A stretch of 64,000 nt of DNA from Axinella damicornis (lineage: Eukaryota; Porifera; Demospongiae; Axinellida; Axinellidae): NCBI GenBank assembly GCA_963931865.1, contig OZ007514.1, forward strand, positions 4,146,084 to 4,210,083, in the 5' to 3' direction. Both the position numbers and the translations under genes were made by a program. The notes below the pieces were generated by a model. That model was not told the origin of the DNA. It was given only the letters and a program-made list of their open reading frames with translations, and ran no database searches. This document shows positions 49,001 to 61,600 of the stretch, one piece after another; the first letter of the stretch is position 1, and every line of letters starts with the position of its first letter.

Positions 49001-52000
49001 GTGCGAAATTGCGCACGTAAGCTTCGATTTCTACTCGCAACTGACACAAACGGTTTTGCAGACTGGTTATCCGGTTCCGAAACGGGTACATTGATAGTGT
49101 CTCTTAAAGCAGCGACTCAAGTAAACTAGCAGAATGCATTGCGGCCTGATCAAGCCTGAGCCAGTTCAGATGCAGAACGTTAACTTGAGCTATTGCAAGC
49201 ACACAACGTGCATGACTATTATCGCATTGTTGCAAACCATAGCACAATTCTTTGTTGGTCGCAAAATATTCATGATTGCAGTAGTGTTTCCCGATTCACC
49301 TACTGTTCTTGAGTTCTACTAGAACTGTGCAATGAGTGTATAGAACCCACATAAGAGATGTCCTCCTTGACCTAAATAGCATTGGATTGAGTCATGAATA
49401 TACTTACTTGTGTAACTTAGTCACCTCTCTTAGGTGCTAGCATAGTCTATCGAGCTAGACCATTTCTCTCGCTTTCCGGAAAGCGAGAGAATTGGTCTAG
49501 CTCGATAGACTAGTGCTAGCACTATATGTAGCTCTTATTTGTGAAGAGTCCAGCAATGCAATGCCATTAGGATTCAGAAGAAGAAACTCACACACGAACC
49601 ACATGGATGAGTGTGCTGCATATAATCATGCTTACTATCTGGTAAAAATGGTGTTTGCTATCAAAGAGATTTTAGCACTCAAGTTACACCTTTGGCCTTG
49701 AGCGTTCCCAGAGCGTTCCCAGGCCTTCTCACCCCAGCGTTTGTTGCTTGCAGTACTAACATGGGGCAAATGACAAACACTGGGGCAGGCCCGTTGGAAG
49801 CAGTGTTAGTTTGGTCAGGCGAAGAGCGCTTTGCATATTTGAGCGATGAAATCGTGGGGGCGCAATGGGATGGCGCGCGCAGCGCGCCAACCGAGAAGCG
49901 TAGCAAGCGCGCGAAGCGCGTCCCATAGGGGGGTCTGGGGGCCCTCCCCCAGGAAAATTTTAGACCTTCTGAGATCGTTTCTGGTGCAATCTTGGGATGA
50001 AACTGCAAGATTCAACAACTTGCTAGCCAGACTGAGCATATTATTGGTCCGGCGGCCGCCGCACCTGCCGCACCTACTCCTACGGCCCTGTGGGGTGAGA
50101 AGGCCTGGCCTTATGTGTTGGTGGCCTAGCTGAACAATGGAACACCTGCACACAATCTGATAATGTCAATAGAGTTTTAATGAGTGACTCTAACCAGCCA
50201 CAGTGCACATGCTGCCTGACACCACAAGATTACAGATTCATTGTCCAATGCTGTAGTAACACTGTTGTGGCCTAAGGATCTACACATTCTGCTTCTAATT
50301 TTACCTATTATGCTGTGCTCAGATGCTCACACAAACATTGATTATGCTTTGTTTTCCTACCTATTATGCTCGACATTATGCTATATCACCACTGATTCAC
50401 CAACAATGCGAGTTCTGCTCAGAGATGTAGACTTGTGCGACTGAAACTCTGTAGATACAGTTAGCACTTTGCTAGCAGCATTTTGTATATCCACTGTACT
50501 TTTGCGTATACTATGTCCTGTGCTAATCCATTTTCACTCAGCACTATAATATTGGCTGCTGCAAAGACAGAGGGTTAACTCAGGATTTGGTGATTGACTA
50601 TGAACTTAAATCTCTGCTGCCTGTGTCCTACCATATCTGCAGTCCTTGACTGTCCGAGTGAAGTGGTGAAGTCCCAGGTGTTCTTGCTGCTGGGTGCTGC
50701 CTGTAAGCACGAGAATGGTTTGGATGCTGTTCTGACGGCACTTGAGTCCAACAAGGTGGGTGTTGACATAGCCTCGTTCCCATGCAGGCCCGAGACGGCT
50801 CAGGCGTGGGAACGAGGCTAGTGCTGACAGTTCCTGCACTGCGTAGGAGTGGTACTGTTAAAGAGGAATTGTAATTTTGACCAAACTATTTGTTATGAGT
50901 TACAGGTGAGTGAACATTATTAGTGCATGGACAGTTAATTGATCTCTTAGAATGCAAAAACTTGATCGTTTATACAGTGATCATCTCTCATCTCTTATCT
51001 CACTATCCAAAACAGTAAAACGTTGAGTAAGTAAATGGGAAATTATCCTGTGTATTCTTGGCTGGCTATGGTGCACATCTTAAAATATATATCTCTGTAC
51101 CATTAAGGGCTGGGACCTGCTAGATCAGAGACATTTTTGTGTTGTGTTTGCAAGGTTATTGTGCTCCACTGGAACTGCACATCGAAATTGAATGTCACTT
51201 TTGGGTTAACCCCACCCCTCTTGCGTCCAATGATGTCACTTCCGGCCACGCCCAAACAATCTATCCTGCAATATGGCTTCCATAGCAAACCCGCTAGGCA
51301 ATGACAAATGCTAGAATACGGCAACTTAAAACCCTATGAACCACCGTGATTTCGTCACAGCATGGAGAGCTAGAAGCCTGCTACATTTTAAGCCTAGCGA
51401 TTGTTGATAGCTGGTATAGGTAGAGAGATATAGCTGATAATCATGCTAGTAGGGCAGCACTACTCAGATGAACTTACCTCTAGATCACTCCAGCAAAGAT
51501 CAATCAACAATCGCTAGGGTGAATAGCTTTATCTACTCGGCAGGCATACGATGGGCCACACTAGAGCTGTCAGAACCCTGATTTACGTTGCCGTATAACG
51601 CACCAACTCCGCAATGGTAGATCTGTGCGGCCATTCTCAGCAACTGGGCGTGGGAGGAGCACTCATCATGTGACATGCAGTCGAAAACACGTGCATACAA
51701 TCGCATCCGTTAAACTGTGTACGCGAACAACAGCACAGTAGTGGACTTTCATAGCAATACTGCCAATAGCGGTCTTTGCTTCACTCCGTCTGACTTGTAC
51801 AGATCCGGCAAAAGTGCTGCAAATAGTACGGTACTGATTTTGCCATGCAACTATGCGCGTGACTATCACAACGTTTGGCCAACGCCTACTTGTAAATAAT
51901 TCTATTGCGGTCTATGAATAATTTTATTGTGGTTACTACGAGAGGCGTGCGCAGCCAAACAAGGTCCCATTCCTTAACAGACGTGAGATGGTGCCGACTG

Positions 52001-55000
52001 TTGTCATCACTGTTCAAGATGCATACTGTCCAGGAGTGCTGTTTTGATACAGATGAGCAAGTAATTGTCTGGAGAGATGCTTGCTGTATACACATTGATT
52101 GTCAATCTCGCAAACGAAAACTGTTTATGTATGTAACTTGAAACTCAGGTAACAAAATGGCCAGTCTCATTTTTTTAACGTACGTACTGCGATTTTCACT
52201 AACACTCATGATATCCAATCACTACCCGAGACTGTCACTGTCATGAATGTGATTGTCATTAAATGTAACTCATGCATTTCAAAATTCGTAATTTCTAGTA
52301 ATCTAGATAGTAATCTATAGTAATCTCCAGTAATCTAGCTAGTTATCTCCACTCTTCTAGCTAGTAACCTCGAGGTTGGTGAAAGGTGGTTCAGTTTAGA
52401 ATCTGTGTTTTTCTCCCACAGAGAGCCAAGGGTAGCAGACACAGGTTTAGTGTCATTGTGAATGAGCTGAAGGCCACCAATCGGCCAGAATACAAGGCCT
52501 GTATCTTGGGGTTCGTCAACTACCTGATTTCAGCCTGTGCTGATCTGGATTCTAGGCTGCTACTGAGAGCCGAGTTGAATGGTAGGTTGATCATACTGTG
52601 GATAGGTGGCACTAATGTTTTTTTAACTTTAAATCGATACCATCTCTGCCCCCTCACGTTCTTCATCCCTTCTCTCTAGGGCTGGGATTACTGGACATTT
52701 TGGATACCCTGCGGTGAGTAGTGTGTCATGCATCAGATTTTAACGTGTGTCTGTGTGTCTGTGTGTGTGTGTGTGTGTGTATGTGTGTTTGTGACGGAAG
52801 TGGGATGTTCATGGGGCGGGACTAGACTAGTGACACGCGACCTTCATAATTCAATTTACTGAACCCCAGAACTGCGTCAAATCGCTCGGTACAAGCGTTG
52901 AGGACTGTCTGAAGTTGCCTGCATTTGTTGCTCTCCTGCACACAGTCAGAACTACAAAAGAATGTTTGAGAACTTTGGGCCTGGGCATGGGCTGGCTTCC
53001 AGAACAGCTGGGGCTACAAGCGGATGCATGCAATCGGGGTGCAGCAGTCGAAGCGGATGCAATCGGGGAGCAGCAGTTGAAGCGGATGCAATCAGGGAGC
53101 AGCAGGTCTGCACAGAGAGCTATCCGGTGCCGGATTACTCATGTAGGCGAACGAGGGGGAAGTAGCTGAGCGAGCGAAGCTACTTGTATGTATATGTATG
53201 TGAAAGGTGGTGATTCTTATTGAGCACAGTTTATAGTGGTGATCGATCTTTCACGTATGCACCTGTCTAATGGCCATGGCCACCCACCAATGGCTCATTG
53301 TATCCATCTATAAGGTAGTTTGCATAGACCTCTTACTGATCATGACTTCTTGCTGTCCTCTCCAGGCATACCAGCAATGGCAGCCTCCAGAGACAGATTC
53401 GGGTGTTCAAGACCTGGCAGCTGCATGACCAGGAGCACCTGTCAGCGGAGATGCCCGGTGGCGTTGACATTGACTCCCACATGAGCTTGTTCCAGGCACT
53501 GCTGCAGAAGGTAAACGGAGAACATGCAGCCTGATCAGTAATAGTTGCACCGTGGGTTTCTAGGGTGTATGGGATCTTTGTACCCTGTACAGAGTTTTCC
53601 TTTGGGACGTATGTGAAATTGCACTCATGTATGAAGACCAACAGAATTGCACTGATGGTATTAATCACGTGTACCCTACATGGCTTGTATCATTATAGTG
53701 CTCGCTTAGCCTCGTTCCCAGGTCACGAGGTGTGCCCTGTTTTCTGTTCTTCAGTTTGCGTTGACAATACCGTATAGCGCCAAATTTTCGAGGGACAAAA
53801 TTTTCGCGGATTGGCCTTTTACAAAATTTCGCGGAAATAATTTTCGCGGATCGAGCTAGGATTCTGGTTAGCCACACCCAGTCTGATGCGGCCGCCGCCG
53901 CGCGCGCGCAGTAGTGCGGGCCGACGTGCACACTCAATCGTTCATGACACGATCTCACCACTGCCACAGCGAAGGGTTCCTTGCTATTCCCAGGCTCTCT
54001 CGTACAAGGCAACTGTTCACCGATACGCAATAGCTGCATCCCGATCCCAGCTGTCTTGTTGGCAAGTTGGTATAACTTACACGCGAATCGCGTGTGTAAG
54101 TGTGACGCGAACCTTCGCCTCTCTCATGCTAAATGCCGAACGTTTCGGTGGCCACAGTTCTCAGATCAGCTAGTTTCAACATGGACATGTTGGTCATGTG
54201 CCAAAGAGTGTGTGCTCCACGTTTGCGTGGCGGTACAATTCACTGTCGAGTGATAGCCTCTGGGGCGGGTGCTAGCTACTAGTAAGTCTTACTAGTATTG
54301 AAAAAGTTCGTGAGCTTAATTTTCGCGGTCCGAGACCAATCCGCGAAAACCGTGAAAATTATGCGCCTCGAAAATTTGGCGCTATACGGTAATACAAGGA
54401 TGGAAGGGCAGCTAAAAATGTGTATCATTCATCACATAAATAACATGTGGACGCGAGTAGTCAGTTAAGCAGGTTCTGGATCAGTTCATTGTCCAGTTGG
54501 CTAGGTTCAGAGTCTCCACGGCTAGTCGAGACTCTGAACACTCGAGATGTACACAACTCCACTCGGCCTGTGTTTAAAGTGGGCCCCACCCCTCTACTTC
54601 CACCTGCCATCATTCCCAATCCTATGCTGCTCTGCTCTTCTATGTATTATATTGTCAATACAAACTGAAGAACAGAAAATGGGGTAGGCCTGGCTAGTGC
54701 ACTCTACAGATGTTTGCAGATCACCTGTCCGTGCGTGAACGAAGGATTTTGATGAAATTCACGTGACTGCCACAAGCTCATATAATCAGTGCAACGAGGC
54801 TCAAATACAGCAACTTGCAAGTTTTAGGTGAGCGAGAGGACCATGCAGCAATACACAGAACGGTTTATAGTTATAGGAAATGTGAGCCCTTTCATACAGA
54901 AGAATGGCGCAGCTCAATTGCTGACAAGTCAACATCCTGAACGAGAGGACTTACATTTTGCTGTGGGTTTGGCAGAAAATGACTGTGGTCAAGCAGTAAA

Positions 55001-55501
55001 CTGTAGATGTCTCGCCATCCCTTAGCCACAAGCACTAGCGTTACTAGTGCTACAATATCTACTATTCTAGCCTGGACCATGGTCATGTGTAAAAAAATTT
55101 TTCATTGGACGATTCAAAATCCTTTCGTTCCTGCATGCGACAAGTGACCTGCAAACATCTCAATTATGAGAACCCCACAGTTGCCATGGAGCTCTCATGT
55201 ACCCTAGGGCTTCAAGGTCACTGCTTAGTGGACATGGAGTTTACTGTCATTGTATATACACAAGGTTGTTTGTGAAGACTATCTAGGATCTAGAATTATT
55301 GCCTTTGTGAATTGTTTGCCATCCACCTGTAGACACTGAACACTGAGCACTCCATCCCATTATTGAGAATTCTCCAAAATCTTCTGACTGTTGATCAAAA
55401 GACCCCAGAGGCGGATCTCATTTGGAGTCACATTGGAAGCTTTGTGGAGAAAGCTGTTACACTGGAGAGAGCCGTGGAAGGGAAATGTTTTGAAGCATCA
55501 G
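46001..55501 (+). CDS. Formin exons 1-6: FH3 / armadillo region
   Basis: Start ATG 46001 (GGCCATGG context). Exon 1 (93 residues) reads WLRQAIEDLSKEGDEWARKY then LECLKAILNRACGMEHLICC. The intron to exon 2 is 4.36 kb, the largest in the gene, and is filled with repeats. Exon 4 is only 34 nt (GLGLLDILDTLR). Exons 5-6 cover the dimerisation-like part (TWQLHDQEHLSAEM, LIWSHIGSFVEKAV). All junctions keep phase. Confidence 0.85.
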
Positions 55502-55524
55502 GTACATGTAATTAACTGACAGTA

Positions 55525-55566
<42 letters not shown>

Positions 55567-55579
55567 ATGTGTGTGTGTG

Positions 55580-55618
<39 letters not shown>

Positions 55619-55635
55619 CTGTGTGTGTATATAAT

Positions 55636-55677
<42 letters not shown>

Positions 55678-58600
55678 TGTGCGAGTGTGTGTGTGTGTAA
55701 TTAAACTAGTGACACACACAGCCTTTGTAACTTTGATGTTGTGAGATGACACTACGTACGTCTGGACCCAGTGCTAATGTGATCTTTGTCCAGAGACGGA
55801 ATATGCCCAGTTGGCTATTACAGAAGTAGCGTCAACTCTAGTTTCTGTGGTATGCAGCTGTGAGGAGGTTGAAGAAGGCTCTGGAAGCACAAGTGGAGTT
55901 GGGACACCAAGCTGAAGCCCCACCTGCAAGCCTAGACAAAGGGCAAGGAGACGCTGAAGAGAAAGGAGAAGGAAAGGCAGGGGAAGAAAAGGCTGATGTT
56001 GTAGGAGGTATGTGTTTACGTACGTACGTACGTAAGTGTAGTTGTGTGATTGCATGTGTAGTTGTGCTTTCTTCCTGAGCAAGCTCCCTGCAGCTCAAGA
56101 AATAAATTAATGGGTAGGCACTTACATCATAGAGTCGGTAGACTCTATATGTAGGGATACAACGGACACACAATAGAAGCTAATACAAAAAAAATCTTCC
56201 CAAATCTCGCCTTTATGACAACTTACTATTCGTCTTCGAGTGTTTTACTGGCCCAGAAGACTCCGAGTGTCGTGAATAACCGTCGCGAAAGTACCGCGCC
56301 AAAAAGTCGCCAAACCGCCAAAATTGGGCTTCTTCTTCTTCTTCTTCTTTCTTCAGACGGGCTAGTTCAAATTTGGCTGACTCCCTCACGACGGTGTTTG
56401 CACAAAACAGCAGCATTTTACACTAAGCAGTGCACGACCCCATCGCTTTTTGGCTACTTCAAAGTCTCACGGGCGCTTGAAACCGCCCACTAGTACTTGA
56501 TAACTATGGCTTCATATGCGACGCCATTTTCTTCATATGTGCGCATGCGTAGAGCAACTTTGAACTTTGAACTCAAAATTGTGTACTGTGTGTGGAGTGA
56601 ATGCTATCAAGCATGCTGCTATAAAAATGAGGTAAACAAGTGTAAAAAACATTAAAAATGCATGGAGATGTAGGGATAACAGAACAGCAAAAAGTATGAA
56701 AACAAGCAGGGATGATGGCATAAAACAGTTCAGTATACAACACCCTACATACATGTACTTTTCTCATTATACATGTATTATAGGGAAAGATTTGTAAGAT
56801 GGTGTTGTATACTGAACTGTTTTATGCCATCATCCCTGCTTGTTTTCATACTTTTTGCTGTTCTGTTATCCCTACATCTCCATACATTTTTAATGTTTTT
56901 TACACTTGTATAATCATGTTCAAGTTTCTGTCCCGGGCTTCACCTTTGTACAAGTGGACACCTTTGATCACATAGCACAAGAGTTCTGGTAAATTCTAAC
57001 AACCGGCAATCTCCTCTTCCAGGAGGTAGTCGTGTTGCTGCGGATTCCGGGGAACTGCAGGAAGGAACAGCTGACCATGCTGCGCCCCCACCTCCACCTT
57101 CTGGACCGCCTCCTCCTCCTCCTCCACCCCCGTCTGGACCACCTCCTCCGCCTCCTCCTCCTCCTCATCCTCCCACTCCCGGTGAGTGACCATATTTGGT
57201 GCCCCTCACACTTAGATATGTCTCAAGACTACATACATACATACATATAATTATATATGCCCTTAGTTAGCCAGTATGAATGCATGTGGAACTTTGTATG
57301 AGCTATTAACCCTTTACCAACCAATGACGCCTTTTGGCGTCATGAGACTTTCACCTTCATGATGTCACATCCGGCAATGTGCTTGGGAGACAGGCTCTGC
57401 GCCAGCAGAAAGGGCGGGGCAGGGGAGGTGGGTGGGTGCACCCGAAGGGTGCAAACAGCATGGCCGTGTCTGGGCTCAGCTTTGAACAGCCCTTGGTTGG
57501 AGCCAGGTAGGCCATTTCTTGGGTTTTAAGCATAAATGGGCCTAGAAAACAGTGGTCTCACCTTGCAGAGCCTCGAATTCCAGTGTTCAAGGCTGATTTT
57601 TCTGCTAGAGCGAGTTACCGTCGCCCGAGCATCTTGATCGCGTACACGTTAACGAGTGGGTGTGGTCAGAATCACGAATGGGGAAAGCATGGCTGTGTGC
57701 AGTTCTGTGTGAAGTTTTGAGCGTGAAAACCGATGGGAACCTTATCTAGGGTATGTTTAAGGTTACGGGTTACAGTTGCTATTGCACATGCGCGGTGCGC
57801 GCTTGCGGTTTACAGTCAACAGTGAAATGTGTGCGCGACTTTGGCGTCAGTTTTTTATCGCTGAAGTAACATCTAACCGTATATTAGACTGTACTTCAAT
57901 TCTACGAAGAAAGGGGCAGGGCGGCTCGAAAAAGTTTTACCGAGATAAACATCCTGTTCGTTCTACTTGCCTGATCTGGCGAAAAGCAAATGGCTTTGTG
58001 GTATGAACGACGATCACTCGTTTTTCCAACGGCAGCGAAGCGAAGTCGCTCCGAGCCGCCCTCCAGTCAGTTGAAAACTTCCCATGGATGCTGCCAAGCT
58101 GGCCTGTTAGCCCTTTCTGATTGCAAAATCTGACGCCAAAAATCGCCAACTCGACCTTGAACTTTGGTGCCACTGCCCGTGTTGGCATGTTGTACTCAGG
58201 CGCTAAGATCATACCAGCTAGAAGGTACTCGTATTGCTGTTATACCTCGTTTTTGTTGCGTGTCTCTAGCTAGTTCCTGCACGGAGGGACAAAGGTAACT
58301 TGTACATTATGTATATATCTCGGCAACTGGATGACCGATCGCTTTGAAATTTGCTCTACGGCAAGATGAAAGGTAGCGGTTACCATTTCCGGTGTTAATT
58401 CAATTTTTTCAAAATCCGGGAAGTGTCGGGTTTTCGCAAATCCGGTCACATATACGCTGTGTACGTATCACGCAACGGTATCGGTATCGGCATCGGCCTA
58501 TTCATATTCTGAATCAGAAAATATCAGTATCGCTGGAACAGCACAAAACCATTAACTCTTTACCAACCACAGATTATGGAGGTCAGTTTTATAGCTTGTA

Positions 58601-61600
58601 ATCTACTTAAGGTTACGGGATACCGTGTGCTCATTAAATATATTTAATGAGCACACGGTATCCCGTAACCTTAAGTAGATTACAAGCTATAAAACTGACC
58701 TCCATAATCTGTGGTTGGTAAAGAGTTAATGGTTTTGTGCTGTTCCAGCGATACTGATATTTTCTGATTCAGAATATGAATAGGCCGATGCCGATACCGA
58801 TACCGTTGCGTGATACGTACACAGCGTATAATTATACTCAATGCTATACCCTTGAAATTCTTCTTATGCAACAGGCCTTGCACAGGCCTTGCAGCAATAG
58901 CATTACTCACACGGCATGGCTCCCAAAACCCTCTCTGAACTTGCCTGGCTTGCTCAAGCATACATTCAGTCAGACTCATGTGATAGGGCAATTAAATTAT
59001 CAGTATGTCTGAATCCTAATAGCTGATACCCGATACCTAACCACTGACTGATATCGGACCGATCCTGATTACGAATACCAGTATTGATGGAACCCTAGTG
59101 TTCTGTTGGTGGAGAGAGCAGGATTAGCACAACTGGAACTATATAGCAGTAGTGACCGGTGGCTGCCTCTAACAGTGACCACTATAGAGAGGTGGCTGCC
59201 TTAAGCAGGTTGTTTTATAGATTATCACAACTGGGCTCGTTCCCAGTCCCACGTCCAGCTTTTTGTCGCTTGTAGTACGATAAAGCGGGGAGGGCCTGGT
59301 ACATTTCCTCATGTGAGCATGATGTAATCGACAAATGGCAGAACGAGGATGCTGCGTTTTGCATGTTATTCAACCATCTACACGTTCAATGCTCAGTGAG
59401 TATGACAGTCGCCCCCCGCTAGCAAGATACGTGTGGTATGTTACCTGGTACCTTCGCTCTTCTTGCTGTTCTGAGACCCATGTACACCTACGCTCATTTA
59501 GGTCTTTCTACCCTTGACGTCACTCACGTGAGGAAATGTACCAGGCCCTCCCCCTCCCCGCTTTAACGCGTACTGCAAACGACGAAAAGCTGGGTGTGGG
59601 AGTGGGAATGAGGCTAACTGGGACTAGCAGTAGTGACTGGTGACTGCCCAATGACGACTATGGACAGGTTCTGCTGTAGCAAGTGTGTGATCTGTGCTGT
59701 TGGGAAGTCTGGCCTCACGTGGAGTCATATTGAACCTACTGTAGACAAAGAGGAGGTAGCTCAAGTAAAAGGGGAAAAAGCTCAAGAAAAAGGAGAAGAA
59801 GCTCAAGACAAAGCAGAAGAAAAGTCTGGTGACAGAGGGGAAGGGCCTGAAACTGAAGGTATGTATGTGTGTCTGTGTAGTCGTGTAAATTGCATCATAT
59901 GTATTATGTAATGTGTGTGTATACTGCAAGCGATGGAAAGCTGGGTTGGCCCTGGGGATGAGGCTATGGATTCAGCACAATGCAAAGATATGGTGGCCAA
60001 GTCCCGTCACTTGTACTTTGACTTCGACTTCGTCACATTGCGCTTTTCGTTTAATTGGGGCTATCCCACATTTCTGTTAATTAGAACCGAATCGGTGATC
60101 GATACAGCGAATTCAACAGAATCGGTAATTGATACTATGAATCAGTAAGCAATTCAACAGAATCAGTAAGCAATTCAACAGAATCGGTCACTGATACATG
60201 TACTTCGAATTGGTTACATAATATACTTTGAATCGGTGAGCGATTCAAGCGAATCGGTTACCAGTACCACAAATCGGTGAGTGATTCAACCAAATCGGTT
60301 GCCGATACTGCCAATCGGTGAGCAGTTCAACAAAATCAGTTACCGGTATTCAAATCGGTGAGCGATTCAACAGAATCGGTTTCCGATACGGAGAATCGGT
60401 AAGCGATTCACAGTATTGGTCACTGATTCTGTTCAATCACTCACCGATTCGAAATAGGACCCTATCGTTAACTGATTCGGTTGAATCACTCACCGATTCG
60501 TGGTACCGTAGGCGCTCTAATTATGCGTCACTCAAAAAATAATTATTTTTGAAATGCAACGCAACAATAGAAATTCAGTCAGCAAAACGGCGACGAACTT
60601 CGACGCATGATTAGAAAACACCTCGCTAGGTACTAAAGTCAGACGAGTGTAGACAAGGCTATTGCATAGCGGTTATGTTTGTTCCCGGTTGTCGGACTGT
60701 CGCCGCCTTTTCTCCTACATGGGGCGTCCGTATCCTGGGGCACATAGTACATAAGTGAGTTGCTGTCTCATACCTTCACTGATGTCCCAGCCATATCGCA
60801 ACTGTGTCTTTATACATCAACGTTCACAGGCAGTGATGTGATGAGCCCTCTTCGCCATTCAACGGTACTGTGTGCGCTTCGAACTAGCTGCCATGCTGCC
60901 GTTATAATTGTGTTACGCAAATAATTATCGGTTTGAGATATTGAATTTTGACGCAGAATTAGAAAGGACGCATAATTAGAGCGCCTACGGTATTGGTCAC
61001 CGATTCTGTTGAATCGCTCACCGATTCGAAGTATCAGTGGTTGAATCACTTACCGATTTGCAGCATCGTTCACTGATTCGGTTGAATCGCTCAACAATTT
61101 GCCATATCAGTCACTGATTTGTAATGGAAATAATTAATCGAAACATGACAAAGTGACGGGACCATCCACCGTGAATGAATATTCCTTACACAGAGTAATC
61201 ACACTTATATACACTTGTAGCAGTGTACTATGCATGTATGAAGCCATATTTGCCAAGTTCTGTGGGAAATTATACCTACCCTACTAGCATAAATATGGTA
61301 ACTGTAATGGAGCATTACCCAGTTATATCTTGACTGTTTTTGTTTGATCGTAGATAAATCGGATGCGATTTCAATCTACGAAAGGGCAAGGAAATACAAG
61401 CCGAAAAAGACAATGAGATTTGTCAATTGGAAAAAGGTAGTATGTATGTACTTTGCACGATAATGCAGAGGTGATAATAAATAAGGTCATGGTCGTGGTG
61501 TGTATAGAATAGTGTTAACTTTTATCAGACTTACTAATGGTGATAATGTTTGTTTTGAAAAAAAAAAACATTTCAACTACGTCAGGCAATATGTGATAAC

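Larger units (their letters stand above)
46281..50642. other. Formin intron 1 (4.36 kb), repeats only
   Basis: Contains foldback elements at 46361-46468, 48726-48774, 48806-49041, 49440-49520 and an element at 49724-50108, plus a dispersed repeat at 47815-48015 and (GGTCC)n-like runs near 48301-48345 and 48508-48542. I found no additional exon that FH3 would need. Confidence 0.55.

Noticed and set aside
58392..58991. Two opposite-strand frames with 48 identical residues (IHILNQKISVSLEQHKTINS)
   Set aside because: Produced by the 380-bp palindrome, not by duplicated genes.
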